Below, piece after piece: positions 20,497 through 28,646 of a stretch of DNA of 64,000 nt. The stretch is taken from contig JALCZJ010000008.1 in NCBI GenBank assembly GCA_022690815.1, forward strand, positions 1 to 64,000, written 5' to 3'. Position 1 is the first letter of the stretch; each line of letters starts with the position of its first letter. The notes beneath the pieces were generated by a model. It searched no databases. It saw only the letters and a program-made list of their open reading frames with translations, and was not told the origin of the DNA. The translations under genes were made by a program, and so were the position numbers. This DNA is from Ferrimicrobium sp. (GTDB taxonomy: Bacteria; Actinomycetota; Acidimicrobiia; Acidimicrobiales; Acidimicrobiaceae).

Positions 20497-21906
20497 TTAC
20501 TTGGTTGGATCACGTAACAACTTGAAAAGTTGATCAACCTGCTCAAAGGTCTCAACTGATGTCTGCATCACACTTTGGACTTTCTGTACGGCGTGGATCA
20601 CGGTGGTGTGGTCACGACCACCAAACTCTCGACCGATCTCTGGGTAGCTCAGCTCTGTCAGTTCTCGCATGATATACATCGCGATCTGGCGAGCCATGGC
20701 GATCGGGCGTTTTCGTGATTGAGCCAGGAGCTCAGTCGGTGTCGTGTTGAAGAAGTTTGCAGTGACGGTAATGATTTCTCGTGGATCTCGAGGTTTGAGT
20801 CGTTGCGAACTCGTGATGAGGTCAGAAAGGATCATTTGCGCCAGATCAAGGGTGACGGGTACTTGGTTGAGACTTGAATACGCCGAGAGTCGAGTGAGTG
20901 CACCTTCGAGTTCACGTATATTGTCGGTGATGTTGGTCGCGATGAGCTCGATCACAGAGGTATCCATCGAAAATCCGGAGTCCTCCGCTTTACGTTGCAG
21001 GATCGCGGATCGAGTCTCTAAGTCGGGAGGTTGGACATCGGTGATGAGTCCCATAGCGAATCGGCTTCTGAGCCGGGCTTCAAGAGTAGCGATGGCCTTT
21101 GGTGATCGGTCTGAGGTGAGCACGATCTGCTTCTGGGCGCCATAGAGGTAGTTGAAGGTATGAAAGAACTCCTCTTGAATCGCCTCCTTGTTCTGGAGGA
21201 ATTGAATATCGTCAACTAAGAGAACATCGCATTCACGGTACCTGGCCTTAAAGTCAGAGGTTTTGTTACGTTGGATGGCGTCGACAAATTCGTTCAAGAA
21301 GGTCTCTGTTGAGACGTACTTAACATATTTGTCTCGGTAGTTTTGGCGAACATAGTTACCAATGGCGTGGAGCAGATGGGTCTTGCCGAGCCCGGCACCG
21401 CCATGGATGAAGAGTGGATTGTACGAGGCAGCAGGTGTCTCTGCCACCGCCAACGCGGCGGCGTGGGCAAACCGGTTTGATGATCCGATAACAAACGCTT
21501 CAAAGGTGTAGCGAGCATCGAAGCTGGTAGAGAGTCGCGACTTCGCGCTAGCTGGTCGGCTAGGGCCCAAATCGAAGCCAAACAAGTCAGCCTCCTCTGG
21601 ACGCTTCTTGTCGGATGCGTTCGCGTCTGGCACCTCGGTCGCCCAGGTAATCTTCTCGTTGGCTCGAACCTGGATGCGGACAGGGACCGGATGACCGATA
21701 GCTTCAGAAAAGAGCGATCCGAGCACCTCCCGATACTTGGTCTCGAGGCGCTCCTTGGCGAGTGGGGATGGGGTAGCCAGAACCACCTCGTCGGTCGTGA
21801 TGGTCACTGGCGTAATCGAGATAAACCAGGTCTTCCACGCTGCTTCACCAACGTGTTCGCGAAAACGCTCTGAGATGTTGGCCCATAGACCCTCGTGCTC
21901 AGACAA
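20497..21906 (-). CDS. dnaA: chromosomal replication initiator DnaA
   Basis: DnaA binds DnaA boxes and opens the origin. All four domains are seen: N-terminal domain I (EGLWANISERFREHVGEAAW), a linker, the AAA+ domain with Walker A (GGAGLGKTHLLHAIG) and Walker B (VLLVDDIQF), and the DNA-binding signature GGRDHTTVIHAVQKV. I choose TTG at 21906 because GGGAGGAGGG lies directly upstream with four bases between; this gives 469 residues. The frame is open to a GTG at 21939, but that start lacks a ribosome site and would place the perfect DnaA box (21921-21929) inside the gene. Confidence 0.98.
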   Translation of the reverse strand: MSEHEGLWANISERFREHVGEAAWKTWFISITPVTITTDEVVLATPSPLAKERLETKYREVLGSLFSEAIGHPVPVRIQVRANEKITWATEVPDANASDKKRPEEADLFGFDLGPSRPASAKSRLSTSFDARYTFEAFVIGSSNRFAHAAALAVAETPAASYNPLFIHGGAGLGKTHLLHAIGNYVRQNYRDKYVKYVSTETFLNEFVDAIQRNKTSDFKARYRECDVLLVDDIQFLQNKEAIQEEFFHTFNYLYGAQKQIVLTSDRSPKAIATLEARLRSRFAMGLITDVQPPDLETRSAILQRKAEDSGFSMDTSVIELIATNITDNIRELEGALTRLSAYSSLNQVPVTLDLAQMILSDLITSSQRLKPRDPREIITVTANFFNTTPTELLAQSRKRPIAMARQIAMYIMRELTELSYPEIGREFGGRDHTTVIHAVQKVQSVMQTSVETFEQVDQLFKLLRDPTK

Positions 21907-21920
21907 GTGGCCCTCCTCCC

Positions 21921-21964
21921 TTATCCACAGACTTGTCACCTTGTGGATATGAACCTGTGGAAAA
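21921..21964. promoter_or_regulatory. DnaA-box cluster upstream of dnaA
   Basis: Three boxes lie in 44 bases: perfect TTATCCACA at 21921-21929, and reverse-strand TGTGGATAT at 21942-21950 and TGTGGAAAA at 21956-21964, each one base from consensus. They lie just upstream of the proposed dnaA start, so they could serve dnaA autoregulation, origin function, or both. Confidence 0.7.
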
Positions 21965-22170
21965 CTATTGCTGTCCAGAGTAACGAACCATCATAGAGGT
22001 ATTTTGAGGCGCTGTTTGGCGGTTCTCTGATTTTCCTGTTGTAGGGCTGGCGACACGAACGAGCTGCGTTCATGAGACCTGAGACCTTGATCGTGACGTT
22101 GGGAGTAAAGACGCTATGCTATACGGGTTGAGTGGGCTGTTCCAGGTTGGACAGCGGTAAGGGAGTTATT

Positions 22171-22305
22171 GTGAAGAGAACGTTCCAGCCGAATAATCGG
22201 CGTCGGTCTAGGAAGCATGGGTTTCGGCATCGGATGGCGACAAGAGCCGGTCGTGCCATTATCAGGGCTCGCCGTAGTAAAGGAAGAGCGCGTCTTTCCG
22301 CGTAG
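22171..22305 (+). CDS. rpmH: 50S ribosomal protein L34
   Basis: A 44-residue, highly basic protein starting [19 protein letters not shown] and ending RARLSA, an unmistakable L34 of the large ribosomal subunit. The start codon is GTG, with AAGGGAG shortly upstream. It is divergent from dnaA and followed after five bases by rnpA, as in nearly all bacteria. Confidence 0.97.
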   Translation: MKRTFQPNNRRRSRKHGFRHRMATRAGRAIIRARRSKGRARLSA

Positions 22306-22310
22306 CACTG

Positions 22311-22676
22311 GTGGAGTTCAAGTCGCTGCGCACACGGGAAGAGTTCGATCGTGTTTTTCGAGAGGGACGTCGGTGGCGTGGCGACTACGTAAATGTGGTT
22401 TTCGTGCGCAATGAAGGTGATCCTCTCGTTGATGAGGTGATGACAAAGATTGGCATCGCGGTGTCGAGACGCTATGGGAATGCGGTGCAGCGTAACACGT
22501 TCCGGCGTCGGTTACGAGAGGTTGTTCGCTCCAGTGGTTTGCCAAGCGGATCCTACTTTTTCAGTCCTCGTCGTGGATGGGATGAGACCACCTTTGCAGG
22601 TTTGAAAAGTGACATCACTAGGCTGTGTGTTGAAGGACTCGGCCACGGTTTGAAGAAGGTGACGAATGAGCGATAA
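22311..22676 (+). CDS. rnpA: ribonuclease P protein component
   Basis: RnpA is the protein cofactor of RNase P, which matures tRNA 5' ends. The 121-residue basic protein has the family signature around [20 protein letters not shown] and an N-terminal [16 protein letters not shown] segment. The start is GTG immediately after rpmH. It overlaps yidD by eleven bases. Confidence 0.95.
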   Translation: MEFKSLRTREEFDRVFREGRRWRGDYVNVVFVRNEGDPLVDEVMTKIGIAVSRRYGNAVQRNTFRRRLREVVRSSGLPSGSYFFSPRRGWDETTFAGLKSDITRLCVEGLGHGLKKVTNER

Positions 22677-22935
22677 GGAGCTCTCACCCCTAGGGGTCCT
22701 CTTGGTAAAACTTATCGAAGGTTACCAGGTTGTACGGCGCGGGAGACCATCTCCTTGCCGCTATACACCGAGCTGCTCCGAGTACGCTAAGGAGGCTATT
22801 GAGGAGCACGGCTCTATCACGGGAACGTGGTTGGGAGTGCGGAGGGTTCTTCGTTGTAATCCGTTCGGCTCAAGTGGATACGATCCCGTCCCTCCAGGGA
22901 AACATGTACCCAAGCATGGGAGAGAAGTAAGATAA
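22666..22935 (+). CDS. yidD: membrane protein insertion efficiency factor YidD
   Basis: An 89-residue protein of the YidD family with the conserved [19 protein letters not shown] motif and [20 protein letters not shown]. YidD assists membrane protein insertion beside YidC. It overlaps rnpA by eleven bases and yidC by one base, consistent with one transcript. Confidence 0.95.
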   Translation: MSDKELSPLGVLLVKLIEGYQVVRRGRPSPCRYTPSCSEYAKEAIEEHGSITGTWLGVRRVLRCNPFGSSGYDPVPPGKHVPKHGREVR

Positions 22936-23930
22936 TGAACATACTCGGCGATATCCTCCGTCCGATCTATGACCTGTTAGCAGGCATCATCACGTTCTGG
23001 TACGCACTGGTGCCTAGTTATGGCATAGCGATCTCATTGCTGACGGTGACCGTGATGGTGGCCATTTCGCCGCTCACCATTAAGAGCACAAAGTCGATGC
23101 TCCAGATGCAAGCGATCCAGCCGAAGATCAAGGAGCTTCAGAAGCAGTTCAAGGGAGATCGCCAGGGGTTGGCCGAGGCCCAGCAGGCGCTCTTCAAGGA
23201 GAACAAAGTCTCGCCAGCTGGTGGCTGTCTCCCGATGCTCCTGCAGTTCCCGCTCCTGATCGTCATGTACGATGTCATTCGGGGACTGACCAACACCGTC
23301 AAGACGGCCCATGGAGTCGTAGCTTCGCCAAAGTACATCATTCACTCAAGTCTGCTGTATAAGCATTTGGTTATTGACCATGGGACTATGAAGTTCCTGG
23401 GAATCAACTTAGACTTGACCGCGCTCCACCTTCACCTGGGCTTCTTTGACTCGCTCCCGTATTACTTATTGGTCATCGTATCGGTCGCACTGCAGTACCT
23501 ACAGATCAAGCAGATCACTGGAAAGAACCCAACAGCTGCGGCTGCGAACCCGATGGCCTCTAAAACCCAACAGATCTCCACCCTGGTGTTTGGTTTTATC
23601 TATCTCGACATCCCTGCAGGTGTAGTCGTTTACTTCCTCGTCTCCGGTATCTTTAGGGTGGTCCAGCAAGAGCTCATGTGGAGGCACGATCCCACATTGC
23701 GTTCCCACTCTGTGGAGGCGCGACGCAAGGCTGCCGATGCGAAGCAGAATCAGATCATTGAGGCTAAGGAGATTGTGCGCCGCCCATCGCCGTCAAAGAA
23801 TTTGCTACGCCGTTTGCTCCCTGGGACCACCCCAGCCCTCTCAACGGACAACAATGCGAGCCCGCTGGACCCGCCGAAACCACGTCCGCCGCGAGACAAT
23901 CGTTCAAATAAGAAGAAAAAGCGTCGCTAG
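22935..23930 (+). CDS. yidC: membrane protein insertase YidC
   Basis: YidC inserts and folds membrane proteins, alone or with Sec. The 331-residue Gram-positive-type protein has the core helices, beginning with FWYALVPSYGIAISLLTVTV, and the conserved GGCLPMLLQFPLLIVMYDVI. The arginine in helix one normally found in the hydrophilic groove may be replaced, as I read ISPLTIKSTKS there. The C-terminal tail is long and basic (ending RSNKKKKRR), as in ribosome-binding variants. It is followed by khpB. Confidence 0.96.
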   Translation: MNILGDILRPIYDLLAGIITFWYALVPSYGIAISLLTVTVMVAISPLTIKSTKSMLQMQAIQPKIKELQKQFKGDRQGLAEAQQALFKENKVSPAGGCLPMLLQFPLLIVMYDVIRGLTNTVKTAHGVVASPKYIIHSSLLYKHLVIDHGTMKFLGINLDLTALHLHLGFFDSLPYYLLVIVSVALQYLQIKQITGKNPTAAAANPMASKTQQISTLVFGFIYLDIPAGVVVYFLVSGIFRVVQQELMWRHDPTLRSHSVEARRKAADAKQNQIIEAKEIVRRPSPSKNLLRRLLPGTTPALSTDNNASPLDPPKPRPPRDNRSNKKKKRR

Positions 23931-23994
23931 TTCCCAGACTAGCTGATAACGGGTGACAAGGCCCACAAATAAAGACAAGGAGCTAACTGCTGCA

Positions 23995-24858
23995 ATGGAG
24001 TGGATAGAGACCACTGGTAAAGATCTTGACGAGGCCAAGGAACTCGCACTGGAACACCTTGGTGTTGAGGAGAGCGATATTGAGTTCGAGGTTTTGGATG
24101 AGGGTCGAGCAAGTTTTCTTGGATTCGGCAAGAAGTCAGCCCGGATTCGGGCCCGCCTCCGACCGTCGTTTCCTAATCCGAAGCGGGAACGCAAGCCACG
24201 TCGGCCACGTACCACGACATCCGAGACCGACAATGAGAAAGCCGAGAAGCCAAAGACCGAGAGGTCACGATCTGAGAAGCCAAAGGAGCCAAGGAAAGTG
24301 GAGTCAGAGGAGAATAGCAGCTCAAAGGTCGAGCGCACCGAGGTTAGCCGAGTAGAGCTGGCCAATGCGGCTCAGGAGTTCCTGGCTGGACTCATGCACG
24401 AGTTTGGCTTGTCGGGTGAGGTAACAGTTACTCATCTCGACGAAGATTCGATGGAGTTAGAGATCAACGGAGAGGGACTTGGATCCCTCGTCGGTCCGCG
24501 CGGTAGCGTTCTAACCGCTGTGCAAGAGGTTACTCGCTCGGTCGTTCAGACTCGAGCTGGCGAGGGTGCCGGACGCGTAGGGGTTGATATCGCAGGGTAT
24601 CGGATGAAGCGCCGAGAAGCGCTAGAGAAGTTCGCTCGCGACCAGGCTGAGAAGGTACGGCTGTCCGGCGAGAAGCTCGTTTTTGAAGAGATGATGGCTC
24701 CTGACCGCAAGATCATCCATGATACGGTGGCTGAGATTGACGGTGTGAGCACGCGATCCGAGGGTGAGGAGCCACATCGCTACGTCGTGATGTTCAAGGA
24801 TGACTCATCTACCCAGGAAGTCGACAGTGACGGAGAGCCTGCAGCAATCGATTCGTAA
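23995..24858 (+). CDS. khpB: Jag/KhpB RNA-binding protein
   Basis: A 287-residue protein with three domains. A Jag N-terminal domain is at 1-50 (MEWIETTGKDLDEAKELAL). A long charged linker rich in Lys, Glu, Arg and Pro follows, then a KH domain with LVGPRG, and an R3H domain (RREALEKFARDQAEKVRLSG to RKIIHDTVAEI). It binds RNA and is linked to cell elongation and division in Gram-positives. I use the ATG at 23995, with AAGGAG at 23977-23982, which matches the usual family N-terminus; a GTG at 23953 is also in frame. Confidence 0.93.
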   Translation: MEWIETTGKDLDEAKELALEHLGVEESDIEFEVLDEGRASFLGFGKKSARIRARLRPSFPNPKRERKPRRPRTTTSETDNEKAEKPKTERSRSEKPKEPRKVESEENSSSKVERTEVSRVELANAAQEFLAGLMHEFGLSGEVTVTHLDEDSMELEINGEGLGSLVGPRGSVLTAVQEVTRSVVQTRAGEGAGRVGVDIAGYRMKRREALEKFARDQAEKVRLSGEKLVFEEMMAPDRKIIHDTVAEIDGVSTRSEGEEPHRYVVMFKDDSSTQEVDSDGEPAAIDS

Positions 24859-25441
24859 GGCCCATGATTGGGGTTTCATCGGTGGAGACCTTGATCAACA
24901 TCTGAAGCATTCGTCGGCCTTCGCTGATGCTCTGCAACACCTAGAGATGACGAGTCAATCTGGTGTCGACTTGGGTAGTGGCGGAGGCCTTCCTAGCCTC
25001 GTTCTTTTGGAGCGGTTCCCAGAACTGCGTTTGTGTCTCGTTGAAGTCATGGCTAAACGAGCGGCTTTCTTGCGCGATGCGGTCAGTGTTATGCAAGTCA
25101 GCGAGCGGGCCGATGTCGTTGTCCGCCGAGCTGAGGAGTTGGCTCATGACACTCGGTATCGCGAACAGTTCTCCTTTGTAACTGCTCGTAGTTTTGCTGG
25201 ACCAGGAATCACAGCCGAGGTCGCAGCAGGCTATGTAGCCTTGGATGGTTTTGTGGTGGTGTCGGAGCCGCCTGACTCAGCCGGTGAACGCTGGTCGGCA
25301 GAGGGACTTGGTCGAATTGGTCTCGAGTTGGTTGAGATCAGACGGGATACCTTTGGTCTGGCCATTCTTAGAAAATTCAAGCATTGTGGTCCGCGTTACC
25401 CCCGCCTCGCTGGTAAGGCCTGGAAGCAACCATTGTTCTAG
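24827..25441 (+). CDS. rsmG: 16S rRNA (guanine527-N7)-methyltransferase RsmG
   Basis: RsmG (GidB) methylates G527 in 16S rRNA using S-adenosylmethionine. The SAM-binding motif VDLGSGGGLPSLVLLERFPE is followed by LVEVMAKRAAFLRDAV and FSFVTARSFAGP. It has about 204 residues from the GTG at 24827, which has AGGAAG eight bases before it; an ATG at 24800 would extend it. It overlaps the end of khpB. The C-terminus (PRYPRLAGKAWKQPLF) is typical. Confidence 0.95.
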   Translation: MTESLQQSIRKAHDWGFIGGDLDQHLKHSSAFADALQHLEMTSQSGVDLGSGGGLPSLVLLERFPELRLCLVEVMAKRAAFLRDAVSVMQVSERADVVVRRAEELAHDTRYREQFSFVTARSFAGPGITAEVAAGYVALDGFVVVSEPPDSAGERWSAEGLGRIGLELVEIRRDTFGLAILRKFKHCGPRYPRLAGKAWKQPLF

Positions 25442-25455
25442 GCGCGCGCCTTTTT
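25440..25455 (+). terminator. possible intrinsic terminator after rsmG
   Basis: AGGCGCGCGCCTTTTT immediately after the rsmG stop. The GC-rich self-complementary part can form only a short stem (AGGC/GCCT), followed by a T run. It fits the end of the rpmH-rsmG transcript. Confidence 0.4.
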
Positions 25456-26670
25456 CGGCCGTCAGTACTTGGGCACTGAGCGGTCGCAACCGAGTTTACA
25501 CTCGCTACCCTGTGACCCCTTTGCGTTCGATGGCTGATCCGTCGTGGATAGTGTACGAGACTGCTGATAGCGCTCAATTGATGGTTCTTTGGTTTAACAC
25601 TCCCCCACTATTGGTTGTTGTGTCGTGCGAGGTCCCCATTGGGGCCAGGGGTGGCAAAAAGTTTCGATAGCAATGGTGGTCCCTTTGTTCTATCGACTGA
25701 ATGAGTCGTCTTGGGTGTGAATGGTCGTCTATGGTTTACGATGGTTCCTTCGGCGTAGGATACATGTGGTCCCCGTGCTAGTCGAGTGGTGCCCGCTTCT
25801 GAGGTGTCAACGCTGGTTGTCATCAGAGTTGCTTGGGGAGTGGTGTGCTTGGGCCGCGAGTCATGGATCCATGTTCTCCCTTGCCCGCTGGCAGGAGGTG
25901 CCATAGTGGGTAGGAGGTCGAGTGGAGTTTGTCACCAAGCAAGACTTCGTCAAGCGCACACGGTTCATTTCACATATTCGCTTTGTGGTGGAGGAAGTGG
26001 CGTGGGAAGGATGAGTCTGTGACTCCACGGTGATCTCGTTGCGTTTGAAAGGTTGGAATCACTGTTGCGACCCTGACCGGACTGCTTGTGCTGAGACGCT
26101 GGAAGGTTTCGCGACAAGGGGCTCGTGGCGATTGTTCCGATTGAATGCTACCGGTTTGTTTGGGGAGGGCCCACTGGTACGGGTTCGTGCTGAGGAATTG
26201 TGTTGGTGATGTACGAGGGAAGCATTGCAGGAGCGTTGTTGTGCCACAAGCGATGTGTTCTCGTTGTGGGGGCTGAAGGTTACGGGTCGTATCTGCCCAT
26301 GTAATTGTTCGGCAAGGCCTATCCAGTCCCATGGGTCCCCTATTCGTCCTGGCAGTCGATGTGGCTATGGAGCCCAACTGCATCGGTAGAGTTTCATTGG
26401 TCGCGTGCGGAATCGGCGCGGCGTGAGATGACGAAGATGGATTCGGGTCATTACTCTCGCTATCACATTCAGTTGCTCTGTGTCCCCCGCCTGGATTCCG
26501 GTCGGCTTCGTGGAGGCGTCGGCCTCCTGCTCCTCCTGGTGCAGTGGTTATGGTGCTGGCTAGACCAGTTGGAGAATGTTGCTGGTTCTTGGGTTTGTGC
26601 CGTTCTGGATATCAGTCGATTGCGTGGAGTGCCGCTCGTGCTAGAGTGATTTCAACGGCTGCACGCTGAA
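25456..26670. other. gene-free stretch between rsmG and parA
   Basis: About 1.2 kb in which I see no convincing gene on either strand. The frames that stay open are rich in Trp, Val and Cys on plus, or Pro, Thr and Gln on minus, as expected from the G+T-rich plus strand rather than from protein selection. They have no domain and no matched ribosome sites. The strand bias toward G and T is strong and visible by eye. It ends at the two parS sites. It may be decayed sequence, an untranslated RNA, or a structural part of the origin region. Confidence 0.5.
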
Positions 26671-26686
26671 GGTTTCACGTGAAACA
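26671..26686. promoter_or_regulatory. parS site 1
   Basis: GGTTTCACGTGAAACA differs from the consensus parS TGTTTCACGTGAAACA only in its first base. It would be bound by the ParB encoded 0.8 kb downstream, seeding the partition complex near the origin. Confidence 0.93.
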
Positions 26687-26706
26687 TGACGGAAGGTTCG
26701 AGACGG

Positions 26707-26722
26707 TGTTCCACGTGAAACA
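26707..26722. promoter_or_regulatory. parS site 2
   Basis: TGTTCCACGTGAAACA has a single mismatch to consensus parS, at base 5. It lies 20 bases after site 1 and 31 bases before the parA start, so ParB binding could also affect parAB transcription. Confidence 0.93.
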
Positions 26723-26753
26723 TGGGTTCAGCAGTGAAAGAACCTGAAGGGAC

Positions 26754-27527
26754 GTGATAGTGGAGCAGGGCGCAAGAGTCATCGCATTGGCGAATCAAAA
26801 GGGTGGCGTTGGAAAGACGACGACGGCGGTCAACCTATCTGCTTCATTGGCTGAGTTGGGTCACCGTGTTTTGGTCCTCGATCTTGACCCGCAGGGAAAT
26901 GCCACAACAGGCCTAGGGGTGAGCCCTCGGGAGTTGGAGCACTCCGTCTACGACGTGTTGATGAAGGATGAGCCCATCGAGAACGTCATCGAAGCTACCA
27001 TCGTGGCCAATCTGTTTCTTTGCCCGGCCACCATCGACCTGGCAGGTGCTGAGATTGAATTGGTCTCGGCTTTCTCCCGTGAGCTGCGATTACGTCGTGC
27101 ACTAGACGGGATTCGGGCGGATTTCGACTATGTGATTATCGACTGTCCCCCATCGTTGGGCCTGTTGACTATCAATGCTCTTTCCGCAGCGGATACAGTG
27201 ATGGTCCCGATCCAGTGTGAGTATTATGCGCTCGAAGGACTTTCTCAGCTTTTCCGGAATGTTGGACTGATCCAGGCTTCGCTGAATCCGGAACTCAGTA
27301 TCGATTACGTGGTGATGACCATGTATGACGCACGCACCAACCTTGCCGAACAGGTTGTTCGTGAGGTGCGTGAATATTGTGGGGATACGGTCTGCAAGAC
27401 AATCATCCCACGTACCGTTCGTCTATCGGAGGCCCCCTCCTTTGGCAAGCCTATCACGGTGTTCGATCCGGGTTCGCGAGGGGCGATCGCCTATCGACAT
27501 TTAGCAAGGGAGGTAGCCAATGGCTAG
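26754..27527 (+). CDS. parA: chromosome partitioning ATPase ParA
   Basis: ParA (Soj) is a Walker-type ATPase that binds the nucleoid and drives origin segregation with ParB. The 257-residue protein has the deviant Walker A NQKGGVGKTTTAVNLSASL, with the signature lysine preceding the P-loop, plus LVLDLDPQGNATTG and YVIIDCPPSLGLLT. The start is GTG. It overlaps parB by eight bases. Two parS sites lie directly upstream. Confidence 0.97.
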   Translation: MIVEQGARVIALANQKGGVGKTTTAVNLSASLAELGHRVLVLDLDPQGNATTGLGVSPRELEHSVYDVLMKDEPIENVIEATIVANLFLCPATIDLAGAEIELVSAFSRELRLRRALDGIRADFDYVIIDCPPSLGLLTINALSAADTVMVPIQCEYYALEGLSQLFRNVGLIQASLNPELSIDYVVMTMYDARTNLAEQVVREVREYCGDTVCKTIIPRTVRLSEAPSFGKPITVFDPGSRGAIAYRHLAREVANG

Positions 27528-28413
27528 GCAGTCTGGTCTCGGGAAGGGGTTGGGTGCCCTCATTCCGGTCGCGAACGACCGATATGCGGAAGGGCTACAG
27601 GAGATCCCTATCGGTCTGGTCCACGCGAATCGATACCAGCCGCGGAAACGGTTCAGTGAAGAGGGTCTGTCGGCATTGGCGGCCTCGATCAGTGAACTCG
27701 GTGTGCTCCAGCCGATTCTGGTTCGGAGACAGGATGACGGATTTGAGTTGGTAGCTGGGGAACGGCGTTGGCAGGCTGCACAGCGGGCTGGGTTAACGGC
27801 TATACCAGCGCTTATCCAGGAGCGTGACGACCTCGGTTCGTTGCAGGTGGCGGTTGTTGAGAATCTTCATCGGGAGGATCTCAATGCTCTGGAGGAGGCG
27901 GCGGCATACCGACAGTTGATTGACGATTTTGGTTTGACGCATGAGGCGGTTGCACAAAGGGTTGGTAAGAGCCGGGTGGCCGTATCAAATACTCTGCGAT
28001 TGTTGCAACTCCCAGCCTCGGTGCAGCGTGCGCTTATTGAGGGCACGCTTTCCGCGGGGCATGCGCGAGCGTTGTTGGGATCGCCAGATCGGAAGCTTCA
28101 GGAGCGATTGGCTGAGAGGATCATCGCCGAGGGGTTGAGCGTGCGAGAGGCCGAGGAGTTGGTGCGCCAGACGGTGTCGCCGGTGTCGGGGGCCAATGAC
28201 GTACAGCGGGAGGAGCCAGCGGATGGGGCTGCTCCCAAACCTCGTCCGGCTGTGGTGGTTGAGGTCGAGGGGTTGCTATCTGAGTCGTTGCTGACCTCGG
28301 TGTCGATCGATCTCAAGAAGGGTGGTTCAGGCAGTATCAGACTGGATTTTGCGGATCTGAACGACTTGCATCGAATCGCTTCTTCGATCGTCGACCCCGG
28401 GTTCGAGTCTTAA
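27520..28413 (+). CDS. parB: chromosome partitioning protein ParB
   Basis: ParB is the CTP-dependent clamp that loads at parS. The 297-residue protein begins RQSGLGKGLGALIP. It has the N-terminal ParB/Srx domain with the GERRWQAAQRAGL box, then ENLHREDLNALEEAAAYRQL, a helix-turn-helix (HEAVAQRVGKSRVAVSNTLR), and a C-terminal dimerisation domain. It matches the parS sites upstream of parA. Confidence 0.97.
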   Translation: MARQSGLGKGLGALIPVANDRYAEGLQEIPIGLVHANRYQPRKRFSEEGLSALAASISELGVLQPILVRRQDDGFELVAGERRWQAAQRAGLTAIPALIQERDDLGSLQVAVVENLHREDLNALEEAAAYRQLIDDFGLTHEAVAQRVGKSRVAVSNTLRLLQLPASVQRALIEGTLSAGHARALLGSPDRKLQERLAERIIAEGLSVREAEELVRQTVSPVSGANDVQREEPADGAAPKPRPAVVVEVEGLLSESLLTSVSIDLKKGGSGSIRLDFADLNDLHRIASSIVDPGFES

Positions 28414-28486
28414 GTGAAGGTTATATCGAGGTTAAGGGTGAAGTTTGTACACAGCTGTGCATAAGGTTGTGGATGAACGGTGTGTT

Positions 28487-28534
28487 CCCCAGGTACGTTC
28501 GAAGCGATCCGGTCTGCAGCGCCCCTACCTGGGG
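28487..28534. terminator. inverted repeat between convergent parB and CCA-transferase genes
   Basis: CCCCAGGTA at 28487-28495 and TACCTGGGG at 28526-28534 form a perfect 9-bp dyad with a 30-base spacer. It lies in the 233-base gap between convergent genes, where no gene is seen, so transcription termination is the likely role, but there is no T run. Confidence 0.35.
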
Positions 28535-28646
28535 TAATGCGACGGCGAAATGGGTTCACTGTAGCGCCCGGGTTCGTGTGGCCGTTCAGCCAAGGCTGTG
28601 GATCGATTGTTGTGATGTTGTTGCGGGGCGTTCTTAGGGGTTGTCG

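Noticed and set aside
25970-26649. Open frames of 114-137 residues on both strands before parA
   Set aside because: Composition is explained by the G+T-rich strand (excess Trp and Val, or Pro, Thr and Gln); no motifs, no conserved-looking start.
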